NCBI GenBank assembly: GCA_937873155.1
Contig: CALMVZ010000009.1
Span: 16,040-80,039 of the forward strand
Source: an uncultured Bacteroidota bacterium
Lineage (GTDB): Bacteria; Bacteroidota; Bacteroidia; B-17B0; Aurantibacillaceae
Direction: 5' to 3'
Length of the DNA: 64,000 nucleotides
Shown: one piece after another, positions 27,701 to 36,142 of the stretch
Position numbering within the stretch: the stretch's first letter is position 1
How the letters are laid out: the number at the start of each line of letters is the position of its first letter
Made by a program: the position numbers and the translations under genes
Notes under the pieces: model-generated
The model's database searches: none
Told to the model about the DNA's origin: nothing
The model's input: the letters and a program-made list of their open reading frames with translations, nothing else

Positions 27701-29332
27701 TTAATCTGCTTGTAAGAACGGATATTTATAATCCGTTGCAGGCACAAATGTTTCTTTTATTGTACGTGGACTCACCCAACGTAATAAATTCACTTTAGCA
27801 CCGGCTTTGTCATTCGTTCCGCTACCACGTGCTCCACCAAATGGCTGCTGACCAACAACTGCACCAGTACATTTATCGTTGATGTAGAAGTTACCAGCAC
27901 TGTGTTGTAATGCTTTTGTTGCTAATTCGATCGCGTAACGGTCTTGTGCTAAAACTGCGCCTGTTAAAGCGTAGTTTGAAGTAGTATTAACTAATTCTAA
28001 AGTTTCTTTAAATCTGCTGTCCTTATAAACATAAATAGTTAACACAGGTCCGAATAATTCTTCGCACATGGTCACATATTTGGGATTGGTAGTTTTTAAA
28101 ATAGTTGGCTGAATGAAATAACCTTTTGATTTATCACATTTTCCGCCGGCAACGATCTCAACTGATTTATCTTTTTTTGCTGCTGAAATGTATTTCGATA
28201 ATTTGTCGAAACTCTTCTCATCAATAACAGCGTTAATGAAGTTAGTGAAATCTTCTGTCGGACCCATTTTCATGGATTTAAGATCAGCAATAAGGTATTT
28301 TTTTACTTCTTCCCATAAATTACTTGGAATGTAAGCGCGTGAACAAGCGGAACATTTTTGTCCCTGGTATTCAAACGCACCGCGACTGATTGCAGTAGCT
28401 AAAGCTTTTGCATCAGCAGATTTATGTCCGATTATAAAATCTTTTCCGCCTGTTTCACCAACAATTTTCGGATACGATTTATATTTATGAATATTGTTCC
28501 CGATAGTTTGCCAGATGTTCTGGAAAACTTCAGTACTTCCTGTAAAGTGAATACCGGCAAAATCACGGTGATTGAAAATTACATCAGCAGCATCCGGTCC
28601 GCTCGGGTAAATTAAATTAATCACTCCATCCGGAACGCCTGCTTCTTTAAAGATCTCCATTAACACATTTGCGCTGTATACTTGGGTGTTACTTGGTTTC
28701 CAAACAACAACATTGCCCATCATCGCGCAGCTTGAAGGTAAATTTCCTGCGATAGCGGTAAAGTTGAAAGGGGTTAATGCATAAATGAATCCTTCAAGCG
28801 GACGCCATTCTAAACGGTTCCAAACGCCGGGAGAAGAAATAGGTTGATCATTATAGATCTCTTGCATATAACTCACGTTGAAACGTAAAAAGTCAATGAT
28901 CTCACAAGCGCTGTCAATCTCCGCCTGGAAAGCATTCTTACTTTGCCCCAGCATTGTTGCTGCATTTAATTTCATTCTGTACGGACCGGCGATAAGTTCA
29001 GCGGCTTTTAAGAAGATGGCAGCGCGGTGTTCCCATGCTAAGTTAGCCCACGCTTCTTTTGCAGCCAATGCAGCATTGATGGCTTGTTCAATATGTTTTT
29101 TATCACTCTTGTGAAAATAACCTAAAGTGTGTTTGTGATCATGAGGAGGAGCAAGGCGCACTTTATTGTTGCTTCTTACTTCTTTGTTTCCGACGTACAT
29201 TGGAATATCAAGCTGTTTGCTGCGTAATGTTTTTAGCATTGCTTGTAATTCTTTGCGTTCAGGGCTGCCTGACGCATACTGTTTCACCGGTTCGTTAACC
29301 GGAACAGGTACTTTGTAAATTCCTTTAGGCAT
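27701..29332 (-). CDS. pruA: L-glutamate gamma-semialdehyde (1-pyrroline-5-carboxylate) dehydrogenase
   Basis: The 543-residue protein is an aldehyde dehydrogenase of the P5CDH type. Catalytic Cys327 is in EYQGQKCSACSRAY, Glu293 is in VGETGGKD, and the NAD-binding FTGSTE is at 263-268. DRYAIELATKALQHSAGNFYIND and QQPFGGARGSGTNDKAG are P5CDH-specific. It oxidises glutamate gamma-semialdehyde, the product of proline dehydrogenase, to glutamate with NAD. No proline dehydrogenase gene adjoins it, so proline breakdown is completed elsewhere in the genome. It is also typical for amino-acid-using Bacteroidota. Confidence 0.93.
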   Translation of the reverse strand: MPKGIYKVPVPVNEPVKQYASGSPERKELQAMLKTLRSKQLDIPMYVGNKEVRSNNKVRLAPPHDHKHTLGYFHKSDKKHIEQAINAALAAKEAWANLAWEHRAAIFLKAAELIAGPYRMKLNAATMLGQSKNAFQAEIDSACEIIDFLRFNVSYMQEIYNDQPISSPGVWNRLEWRPLEGFIYALTPFNFTAIAGNLPSSCAMMGNVVVWKPSNTQVYSANVLMEIFKEAGVPDGVINLIYPSGPDAADVIFNHRDFAGIHFTGSTEVFQNIWQTIGNNIHKYKSYPKIVGETGGKDFIIGHKSADAKALATAISRGAFEYQGQKCSACSRAYIPSNLWEEVKKYLIADLKSMKMGPTEDFTNFINAVIDEKSFDKLSKYISAAKKDKSVEIVAGGKCDKSKGYFIQPTILKTTNPKYVTMCEELFGPVLTIYVYKDSRFKETLELVNTTSNYALTGAVLAQDRYAIELATKALQHSAGNFYINDKCTGAVVGQQPFGGARGSGTNDKAGAKVNLLRWVSPRTIKETFVPATDYKYPFLQAD

Positions 29333-29373
29333 AGTTTAAATTATGAATTAAGAATGTAGAATTAAGAATTGAA

Positions 29374-30267
29374 TTATTCTATTCCGAAATAAGCTAAGAT
29401 GTTCAGTAATTCTTTATCGTTTTTGAATGTAAGGGTTATACTTCCGGCTTTTCCGTTGCGCTTGTAAGTGAAAGATTTTTCAAAGATCTTCTGTAATTTT
29501 TTCTGGATTTCTTTGTCTTCCATGCTGAGCGGTTTCTCAACACGTGTCACTTTTGGAGTGAATTTTATTTTTTCACCGCGTGCCAGATCTTCAATTTGAC
29601 GAACAGAAAGATCCTGTTCTAAAGCCAAAGCAAAAATGGCTAACTGACGGTCTTCGTTATCGATATTGATCAAAGCTTTCGCATGACCCATTGTAATTTC
29701 ACGGTCGCGGATAGATTTTTGGATCGCTGCAGGTAATTTTAATAAACGTAAGAAATTTGTTACAGTACTTCGTTGTTTTCCTACTTTCTCGCTTAATGCT
29801 TCCTGAGTTAAATTACATTCGTCGATCAAACGTTTGTACGAAAGAGAAACCTCTATCGGATCCAGGTCTTCACGCTGGATATTTTCAACCAATGCCATTT
29901 CTAACATAGCCTGATCATCTGCAACACGGATATAAGCGGGAACTTCTAACAATCCTGCCATTTGTGAAGCACGGAAACGCCGTTCACCCGAGATCAATTG
30001 ATATTTATCGTAACCTAATTTACGGAGCGTTAAAGGCTGAATAATGCCGTGTTGCTTAATGGAATCAGATAATTCCTGTAAAGCAATTTCTTCGAAATTG
30101 GTACGAGGCTGGAACGGGTTTGTTTCAATGTTCTTTATTTTGATCATCGATACAGAGCCAACGATTGGTGCACCTTCGCCAACTTGTTTTGTTGTGATAT
30201 CGGTTTTGGCATTTTCAAGTAATGCGCTCAATCCTCTTCCTAATGCCGGTTTTTTTGTAGTGCTCAT
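29374..30267 (-). CDS. parB: Chromosome-partitioning protein ParB
   Basis: The 297-residue protein starts KPALGRGLSALLE, the classic ParA-interacting N-terminus. The ParB/CTP-binding domain has GERRFRAS (arginine patch) and LVENIQREDLDPIEVSLSYKRL, followed by the HTH TQEALSEKVGKQRSTVTNFLRLLKLP. The C-terminal dimerisation part ends with TLTFKNDKELLNIL. ParB binds parS near the origin and spreads using CTP. Its partner parA is directly upstream on the same strand, separated by a repeat. I saw no obvious parS-like palindrome in the window. Confidence 0.95.
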   Translation of the reverse strand: MSTTKKPALGRGLSALLENAKTDITTKQVGEGAPIVGSVSMIKIKNIETNPFQPRTNFEEIALQELSDSIKQHGIIQPLTLRKLGYDKYQLISGERRFRASQMAGLLEVPAYIRVADDQAMLEMALVENIQREDLDPIEVSLSYKRLIDECNLTQEALSEKVGKQRSTVTNFLRLLKLPAAIQKSIRDREITMGHAKALINIDNEDRQLAIFALALEQDLSVRQIEDLARGEKIKFTPKVTRVEKPLSMEDKEIQKKLQKIFEKSFTYKRNGKAGSITLTFKNDKELLNILAYFGIE

Positions 30268-30343
30268 AATTTTTTAGTTTGGAGTTCGTAGTTCGTAGTT
30301 CGCAGATAAAGGATTTTACTCCGAACGTTCAACTACCAACTAT
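30268..30343. repeat. TAGTTCG-type intergenic palindrome between parA and parB
   Basis: TAGTTTGGAGTTCGTAGTTCG at the left (about 21 nt, 30277 on) is answered by CTCCGAACG and AACTACCAACTA at the right. The same unit occurs upstream of parA (31190-31267) and between phaB and phaJ. It separates two genes that are otherwise expected to be co-transcribed. Confidence 0.75.
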
Positions 30344-31189
30344 TTAAATATCTTCGCTTAATTCTTCTTCTGATACATTCTCTGCGCCTAAACCGATAGT
30401 TCTTTCTTCGTCGCTGATCTTTGTTAATCCGTTGCGTTGTAAAATTTCACGCGCTAAATTCAAATAGCTTACAGAGCCTTTTCCGATAGCATCGTGCATG
30501 ATAATAGTTTTTCCGAAACTAGGTGCTTCAGCTAATTTTGTGTTACGCCCGATCAATGTATTGAACACCATATTCTGGAAATGTGTTTTCACTTCTTCCA
30601 CAACTTGGTTAGCTAAACGTAAACGGCCATCGTACATGGTTAACAATACACCTTCGATATCTAAGTTCGTATTCAAATGGGTTTGAATGATCTTGATCGT
30701 TTGCAATAATTTACCCATTCCTTCCAAAGCAAAATATTCGCACTGTACAGGAATGATCACGCTGTCTGCTGCGGAAAGAGAATTGATAACCGTCAATCCT
30801 AATGAAGGGCAACAGTCAACAATAATAAAATCGTATTTATCTTTAATTTTCTCTAAAGCTTTCTTCATCATGTATTCACGATTAGAAAGATTTACTAATT
30901 CTAATTCCACACCAACTAAGTCAGCATTGGTTGGCAGCACGAACAGGTTAGGAGTGTCTGTTTTCAGGATCACATCTTTCGGATGCATACTATCGATGAT
31001 ACACTCGTATAATCCAGCTTTTACATTCTTAGGATCTACACCAACACCGGAAGTGGCATTTGATTGCGGATCTGCATCCACTAATAAAGTTTTGTATTCT
31101 AACACAGCTAAGCTGGCTGCAAGGTTGATGGCAGTTGTGGTTTTTCCTACTCCGCCTTTTTGATTAGCTATTGCGATGATTTTTCCCAT
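30344..31189 (-). CDS. parA: Chromosome-partitioning ATPase ParA/Soj
   Basis: The 281-residue protein has the deviant Walker A motif KGGVGKTTT (11-19), the TLLVDADPQSNATSGVG switch and the DFIIVDCCPSLG Walker B region, with the ParA-type IPVQCEYFALEG. It ends with an acidic tail of about 20 residues (EERTIGLGAENVSEEELSED), which is an extension relative to short Soj proteins. ParA moves and separates chromosome origins with ParB, powered by ATP. It is followed by parB on the same strand. Confidence 0.95.
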   Translation of the reverse strand: MGKIIAIANQKGGVGKTTTAINLAASLAVLEYKTLLVDADPQSNATSGVGVDPKNVKAGLYECIIDSMHPKDVILKTDTPNLFVLPTNADLVGVELELVNLSNREYMMKKALEKIKDKYDFIIVDCCPSLGLTVINSLSAADSVIIPVQCEYFALEGMGKLLQTIKIIQTHLNTNLDIEGVLLTMYDGRLRLANQVVEEVKTHFQNMVFNTLIGRNTKLAEAPSFGKTIIMHDAIGKGSVSYLNLAREILQRNGLTKISDEERTIGLGAENVSEEELSEDI

Positions 31190-31267
31190 AGTTTTTAGTT
31201 TGGAGTTCGCAGTTCATAGTCCGTAGATGTTGGATTTTACTCCGAACTACGAACTCTGAATTACCAA
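31190..31267. repeat. TAGTTCG-type intergenic palindrome upstream of parA
   Basis: It has the same layout as the parA-parB spacer: TAGTTTGGAGTTCGCAG at the left, then a central GATTTTACTCCGAAC, and ACTACGAACTCTG with TTACCAACTA at the right. It lies between the hydrolase gene and parA. Confidence 0.75.
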
Positions 31268-31948
31268 CTATTTTTTTATTGTTTCTCCTATTTTCATTAA
31301 GGTTAGGTTTTTGCCTGCCCTGTTAAATTTATTTTGTGCTTCTGTTTGATCGATCTTTATGAATCCAAATGTATCGTAATGCATCCCGATGATATCATCA
31401 CAATTAATGAAATCACAGGCAATGATCGCGTTCTCAGCTCCCATTGTGAAATTGTCGCCAATTGGTAAGAACGCAAAATCTACTTTCCTGTATTCACCTA
31501 TTAGTTTCATATCGTAGGTGAGCGCCGTGTCACCTGCGTAATAAAAATTTCCTTCTGAACTTTCAACAACAAACCCCATCGCGTGTCCGCCATAGCTTCC
31601 GTCAGGTAAACTGCTGCTGTGAACCGCATTCACACATTTCACATTCCCGAAATCCAGTTTCACTTTTCCACCAATATTCATCGGGTGAACATTTTCAACA
31701 CCTTGTTTAGTTAACCAAACAAAGATCTCGTAAGTACAAATTACTTTTGCGCCTGTACGTTTAGCTAGTGGTACCGCATCAGCAATGTGATCTTCGTGAC
31801 CGTGACTTATCAAAATGTAATCAGCTTTTATGGTATTAACGTTGATGCTTTTGGCTAATTCGTTAGGACTGATAAAAGGGTCGAATACAATATGTTTTCC
31901 GTTAATTTCTACGCCAAAACAAGAATGTCCGTAATAAGTAATGTTCAT
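31268..31948 (-). CDS. Metallo-beta-lactamase-fold hydrolase, UPF0173 type
   Basis: The 226-residue protein has the metal-binding SHGHEDHIADAV motif and further metal ligands in VHSSSLPDGS, YAGDTAL and MHYDTF. It starts NITYYGHSCFGVEING, the signature of the UPF0173 family of metal-dependent hydrolases. These are small cytoplasmic zinc or manganese enzymes whose natural substrate is not established. The gene lies upstream of parA on the same strand, separated by a TAGTTCG-type repeat. Confidence 0.88.
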   Translation of the reverse strand: MNITYYGHSCFGVEINGKHIVFDPFISPNELAKSINVNTIKADYILISHGHEDHIADAVPLAKRTGAKVICTYEIFVWLTKQGVENVHPMNIGGKVKLDFGNVKCVNAVHSSSLPDGSYGGHAMGFVVESSEGNFYYAGDTALTYDMKLIGEYRKVDFAFLPIGDNFTMGAENAIIACDFINCDDIIGMHYDTFGFIKIDQTEAQNKFNRAGKNLTLMKIGETIKK

Positions 31949-32094
31949 AGGTCAGTAACTAGAAAACAGATTTCCGTAAAGTTAAACTAATAAGGGTTTT
32001 TGGACAGGCTAACTTTTTAACAATAGAGGCTAGTTATGAGTTAAAGTGTTAATAAAAAAACAGCCTGAAAGTCAGCTCTAAATTTGGAGAAATG

Positions 32095-32129
32095 GAATAA
32101 AAAAACCGCCGTCTTACGACAGCGGTTCT
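32095..32129 (-). terminator. Terminator after the 200-aa secreted protein gene
   Basis: On the minus strand AACCGCTGTC pairs with GACGGCGGTT around a TAAG loop, and the stem runs into a long T run (A run on the plus strand at 32096-32105). One mismatch in the stem. It lies about 25 bases after the stop codon. Confidence 0.75.
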
Positions 32130-32153
32130 GATATTTTTTAATGATCTGTTGAA

Positions 32154-32756
32154 TTAGTTTGTATACAGGGCGTTAAACTCCTGGACAGCCTTACGAACCT
32201 CGTCAATTTTAAAGAACCATTTATCAACTTGTTCAAGAAGAATCGGTTGGTCTTTAAAGAAAGGCTTCAGGATCTTCTTGTGGCTTCTTTCATTAAGCTG
32301 GGTAAGCACATTTGTTCCGGTCTTATCTGCTTCGGTCGCTCGTGTATCAATAATAAAATAAACAGACATTGTTTTACCTGCATCATCTCCTGTTCCGGGG
32401 TATTTCCATTCCATCAGGTTCAAGCGGCCTTGTTCAAGATACTTGATATAGACATCGCTCTGATCCATTTTTAAAAGGGTGTAATGATTGTTATCAAAAC
32501 CGTAACCTTTGGTTTTTTTCGGAGTCATTTCAGCTCCTTTTGCTCCTCCTTTTGCCCTGAACATAAAAAAAGTATGGTAATCCCATTCATTGTCCATATT
32601 ATTTTGAATTTCGCCTCTTACAGTATCATTTTTCTGGTTCAGGTAGTAACCTTTAGAATATTCGGGCGTCATTTTCATATCCTTTCCTTTTTTTGCGGGT
32701 TGGGCAAAAAGACCTACCGATAGAAGTGCTAAAACAGCGACAAATAAGTTTTTCAT
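32154..32756 (-). CDS. Hypothetical secreted protein
   Basis: The 200-residue protein has a clear signal peptide (KNLFVAVLALLSVGLFAQ), then a mature region that starts with a Lys-rich stretch and contains SKGYYLNQKNDTVRGEIQNN, a pattern seen in Bacteroidota proteins with a C-terminal region of unknown fold. It ends in a charged, possibly helical region. No catalytic motif is visible. It is followed by a terminator and is probably a single-gene transcript. Confidence 0.6.
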   Translation of the reverse strand: MKNLFVAVLALLSVGLFAQPAKKGKDMKMTPEYSKGYYLNQKNDTVRGEIQNNMDNEWDYHTFFMFRAKGGAKGAEMTPKKTKGYGFDNNHYTLLKMDQSDVYIKYLEQGRLNLMEWKYPGTGDDAGKTMSVYFIIDTRATEADKTGTNVLTQLNERSHKKILKPFFKDQPILLEQVDKWFFKIDEVRKAVQEFNALYTN

Positions 32757-32839
32757 AGAGAGTTTAATAATTGGTTAAAGTTAACTTTTTAAACGCAATA
32801 AACATACCACAATTTCCTAAAATTAGCCAAAAAAGGGGC

Positions 32840-34117
32840 CTAATTATCCATAAAAAGATGACCTTCTTTCCATCCCCGAACTGCTTCATACCAAGAGAAC
32901 CGATAGGGCTCGCTGCGTTCCATAACAAAATCATTTTCACTGAACGGATTCGTTATTTTTTTAAAATTGAACCTTAAGGAATTTGCCTGCGATTCCATAC
33001 CATAGATCCACAATTCGTGAGTGGCGTATTTATACATTTTTACCGGCGCACCATAAACAATATATACCATGCCGCGGTCAGTTTGCCAGCCGGATTGAAA
33101 GGAAGTAAAAAACTTATTGGCGTGTTGTACTCTTGAATAATATTTTTTTAATAATTCCTTGGCGCGCTCATTACTTCCGCCTTTCTCTTTCCAGAATTCA
33201 TCTATTGCTAATTTTTTATTGGGAGAATTCAAAAGGGCCTTATACTCATCATTTGTAGTGATATAACGGATGCATTTTATCATTTCAGTTTCATCTTTTA
33301 TCCCCGGGAAAGAAGCGTCAACTGAAAAAAGCGTTAAGCCATTCTTAGTTTCTTTCTCGGTAACAACATGGTAAAAACCTTTTTCAGGAATTATTAGTTT
33401 GAAGATGCCTGAATTTCTGCTGATCACAAAAAAACTATCGGGTTTATAATCGAACGCCGTACGTTCGATGGTAGAATAGGGTGGCGGTGAAATCGGAAAA
33501 TCCTGTTTAAAATGATCTACAATGAAATTATTCTCTGTATTGATAAAACTTTTTATTACAACGGTATCGCCTGCTTTTAAATGGTAATCATAAAGGATAC
33601 TGCCGTCATTTTTCTGGATCAAAAAACTTTGACGCGTGCCGGGTGTGCTTTTATCTATGGTTAGCACATAAGGTGTCCTGGTTTTTTTGTTCAGGTCGTA
33701 AACTGCTATTTCGCATAAGTAACTTTGCCCCGCTTTACATTTCGAGAATAAATTCCCCTTCAGGGTCTTTGGATAGAATTTATCACCTTGCCGGTCTAAG
33801 AGTGTAACCCCGCCTGTATCTAACACTTGTTTTATTTTTCCGTTCGTATAGGTCGCAAACCTGATCTTAACTGCAGCGTAGAACATGTTGGATGTATCCG
33901 GACGTTTGTACAATAAATTATCGTTATCAAGACTAAAATATATTTGAGTTATTGAATCACTGATGTGGTAAGCCAGCAATTTAGTATCCGGATCCTGGTT
34001 CGTTTTTTTATAAAGGTTCTCTTTCGAATGATAGGCTTCTTTCGGAGTGGTACAGGCAAATAAAAGCGCGCCTGATAGCAGGCAAAGTAAAGTGGAATAT
34101 TTAGCAGCTTTTAACAA
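32840..34117 (-). CDS. GWxTD-domain lipoprotein
   Basis: The 425-residue protein has a lipobox at LLFAC and the GWxTD motif (SGWQTDRGMVYIVYG, about residue 340-354). It lies in a C-terminal segment with MYKYATHELWIYG. GWxTD proteins are found across Bacteroidota and related phyla and are likely envelope proteins; their biochemical role is not settled. The rest of the protein is beta-rich. It is divergent from the AI-2E-family gene at 34167, across a 50-bp gap. Confidence 0.85.
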   Translation of the reverse strand: MLKAAKYSTLLCLLSGALLFACTTPKEAYHSKENLYKKTNQDPDTKLLAYHISDSITQIYFSLDNDNLLYKRPDTSNMFYAAVKIRFATYTNGKIKQVLDTGGVTLLDRQGDKFYPKTLKGNLFSKCKAGQSYLCEIAVYDLNKKTRTPYVLTIDKSTPGTRQSFLIQKNDGSILYDYHLKAGDTVVIKSFINTENNFIVDHFKQDFPISPPPYSTIERTAFDYKPDSFFVISRNSGIFKLIIPEKGFYHVVTEKETKNGLTLFSVDASFPGIKDETEMIKCIRYITTNDEYKALLNSPNKKLAIDEFWKEKGGSNERAKELLKKYYSRVQHANKFFTSFQSGWQTDRGMVYIVYGAPVKMYKYATHELWIYGMESQANSLRFNFKKITNPFSENDFVMERSEPYRFSWYEAVRGWKEGHLFMDN

Positions 34118-34150
34118 TGATCTTATTTAACGATAAAGTTAAACTTTTAG

Positions 34151-34158
34151 TACATTTG
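34151..34158 (+). promoter_or_regulatory. -7 box upstream of the AI-2E-family gene
   Basis: TACATTTG is an exact match to TAnnTTTG. If it sets the transcript start near 34163, the CTG at 34167 becomes the best candidate start codon, because TTG 34218 is inside the first membrane segment. Confidence 0.5.
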
Positions 34159-34166
34159 TTTTTCAT

Positions 34167-35255
34167 CTGAAACCTAAAAATTATATAATTCCCATACTTA
34201 TTGCGCTGGCAGTAATTTTGTGTGCTTGGTTCTTTTCAACCATTCTTATTTATTTGGTTATTTCTTTGGTTCTTTTTCTTGTTGGTTATCCGTTAACCAG
34301 TTCTATTGAGAAAGTAAAGATCGGGGGAAAGAAAATAAACGACGGTATCGCAGCCTTTGTAACGCTGGTTGTCTTGTTCGGCATATTTACGATGTTCTTC
34401 TATTTGATCTTACCGCCGTTGATCCAGCAGGTATCATTCATGTCTGATCTTAATTTTTATGATGTATTGCATGGGATTTTAGATCAGTATCCTTCATTAA
34501 ATTATTTATTTTCTCAATTGGGCAGTGAAGAAACATTAAAAGCATCTATGAACGAACAATTCGAATCTGTTTTTAACTTCGATAATGTATCCTTGATATT
34601 AAACAACCTGGTTGCATACTTAAGCAGTTTCCTGGGAGGTTTATTCTGTGTCCTGTTCATTACTTTCTTCTTTCTGAAAGACGAACATACTGTGAGCCGG
34701 ACCATTTTATTGTTAACCCCTCAAAGAAGAGAACGAGAAGTAAAAGAAATATTAGTGACCTCTAAAAAAATGCTGAGTAAGTATTTCATTGGTTTGATAA
34801 TTGATATTGTTAGTGTTGGAGTACTGGCCGGTTTTAGCTTATGGATGTTAGGAATCAAGAACGCGCTCATTATTGGTTTTGTGGCAGGTTTATTCAATGT
34901 TGTTCCGTACATCGGCCCTATGATCACATTATGTTTTGCTTTGTTTTTAGGTGTGAGTGGTTGCATAGAAGTGGGACAATACGATCAGATCTCGGGTGTA
35001 ATAACAAAGATCTTTATTGCTTTAATGAGTATAAATATCCTGGATGCGATCTTTCTTCAGCCATTTATCTTCTCAAATACAGTGAAAGCGCATCCGCTCG
35101 AAATATTCTTGGTGATCCTTGCCGCAGGTACTTTGGCCGGAATAGGAGGAATGGTGGTTGCAATTCCGGTTTACACATTGATACGCATAGTAGCGGGACA
35201 ATTTCTTTCACAATTCAAATTCTTTAAAAAGATAACAGAAAATATAACCGATTAA
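34167..35255 (+). CDS. AI-2E/PerM-family transporter, probable non-ATG start
   Basis: The protein is a multi-pass membrane protein of the AI-2E (PerM, DUF20) family: LPPLIQQV, LGIKNALIIGFVAGLFNVVPYIGP and PLEIFLVILAAGTLAGIGGMVVAIPVY are family landmarks. Members export or exchange small molecules; some move AI-2, others sodium or indole-type compounds. The frame begins before TTG 34218: CTG at 34167 gives LKPKNYIIPILIALAVIL, a normal first segment. I therefore extend the gene to 34167, giving 362 residues. TTG 34218 is the fall-back start. Confidence 0.72.
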   Translation: MKPKNYIIPILIALAVILCAWFFSTILIYLVISLVLFLVGYPLTSSIEKVKIGGKKINDGIAAFVTLVVLFGIFTMFFYLILPPLIQQVSFMSDLNFYDVLHGILDQYPSLNYLFSQLGSEETLKASMNEQFESVFNFDNVSLILNNLVAYLSSFLGGLFCVLFITFFFLKDEHTVSRTILLLTPQRREREVKEILVTSKKMLSKYFIGLIIDIVSVGVLAGFSLWMLGIKNALIIGFVAGLFNVVPYIGPMITLCFALFLGVSGCIEVGQYDQISGVITKIFIALMSINILDAIFLQPFIFSNTVKAHPLEIFLVILAAGTLAGIGGMVVAIPVYTLIRIVAGQFLSQFKFFKKITENITD

Positions 35256-35256
35256 A

Positions 35257-35922
35257 ATGGCCTACGAAAAATCATTAAGCTTCTTAAAAGCAATTAAGAA
35301 CAACAATAACAAAGATTGGTTCGATAAGAACAAACCAAAATACCTTGAAGCAAAAGCCGAGTTCGAAGTTTTTGTTCAGAAAATGATAAACGCACTTAGT
35401 AAATTCGATAAGAAGATAGATGGCAACATGCTTGCTAAGAATTGTGTGTTCAGGATTTACAAGGATGTTAGATTCAGTAAAGACAAAACGCCATACAAAA
35501 CGCATTTTGGCGCTTATTTTAGTCCGGGCGGTAAAAAATCAAATGCTGCGGGTTATTATTTCCACTTTGAACCCGGCAATATGTTCTTAGCAGGTGGTAA
35601 TTGGCAGCCTGAGCCTCCGCAATTACAGGCGATCAGGCAGGAAATTGATTACAATGGAGATAAATTAACGAAGCTGATCAAAGCAAAGTCGTTCCAAAAG
35701 TATTTCGATGATCTGTCAGATGAAGATAAATTAAAAACAGCGCCTAAAGGTTTTGATAAGGAGAGTAAATATTTAGAGTACCTGAAACTTAAGAGTTTCG
35801 TTGTTTATCATAAACTCAGCGATAAGGATTTTAAATCGAAGAATTTCGAGAAATTCACAGTTGAAGGCTATAAGGCAATGTATCCTGTGATCCGGTTTTT
35901 AAGAGAGGCAACTGATCATTGA
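35257..35922 (+). CDS. DUF2461-family protein
   Basis: The 221-residue protein has the DUF2461 pattern: SFLKAIKNNNNKDWFDKNK near the start, FRIYKDVRFSKDKTPYKTHFGAYFSPGG and FEPGNMFLAGGNW in the middle, and a C-terminal region with FVVYHKLSD. The family is common in bacteria and its function is unknown. It begins 1 base after the AI-2E-family stop, so the two are probably co-transcribed. A bidirectional terminator follows. Confidence 0.85.
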   Translation: MAYEKSLSFLKAIKNNNNKDWFDKNKPKYLEAKAEFEVFVQKMINALSKFDKKIDGNMLAKNCVFRIYKDVRFSKDKTPYKTHFGAYFSPGGKKSNAAGYYFHFEPGNMFLAGGNWQPEPPQLQAIRQEIDYNGDKLTKLIKAKSFQKYFDDLSDEDKLKTAPKGFDKESKYLEYLKLKSFVVYHKLSDKDFKSKNFEKFTVEGYKAMYPVIRFLREATDH

Positions 35923-35930
35923 TCCGAAAT

Positions 35931-35960
35931 AAAAAAGCCCCGCGGCTGCGAGGCTTTTTA
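35931..35960. terminator. Bidirectional terminator between DUF2461 gene and tRNA-His
   Basis: AAAAAGCC at 35932 pairs with GGCTTTTT at 35952 around a GC-rich inner stem (CGC/GCG). It has a T run on both strands, so it can end the plus-strand gene and the minus-strand tRNA. Confidence 0.8.
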
Positions 35961-35969
35961 TTTATTCAG

Positions 35970-36044
35970 GGTAAGTAATGGGACTCGAACCCACGACCCC
36001 TAGAACCACAATCTAGTGCTCTAACCAACTGAGCTATACCTACC
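35970..36044 (-). tRNA. tRNA-His (GTG)
   Basis: On the minus strand the anticodon loop reads TT-GTG-GT between CTAGA and TCTAG, so the anticodon is GTG. The acceptor stem has eight pairs (GGTAGGTA with TACTTACC), with the extra G-1 paired to C73 that marks tRNA-His. The T loop is TTCGAGT. CCA is not encoded. Confidence 0.95.
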
Positions 36045-36056
36045 ATTTTGGGAACG

Positions 36057-36064
36057 CAAATGTA
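36057..36064 (-). promoter_or_regulatory. -7 box of the tRNA-His promoter
   Basis: TACATTTG on the minus strand is an exact match to TAnnTTTG, 12 bases before the 5' end of the tRNA. No TTTG box lies at the usual distance. Confidence 0.55.
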
Positions 36065-36142
36065 ATAATTTTTTTGCTTTTAGTAATATATTCCTTAAAA
36101 ATCCGTTTTAAAATGTATTTTTAGCACTCTCAAAAAGCAGGA

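Noticed and set aside
29374..31189. A parS site or replication origin next to parAB
   Set aside because: No GTTTCACGTGAAAC-like palindrome was seen by eye; a computed search could still find a degenerate one outside the window.
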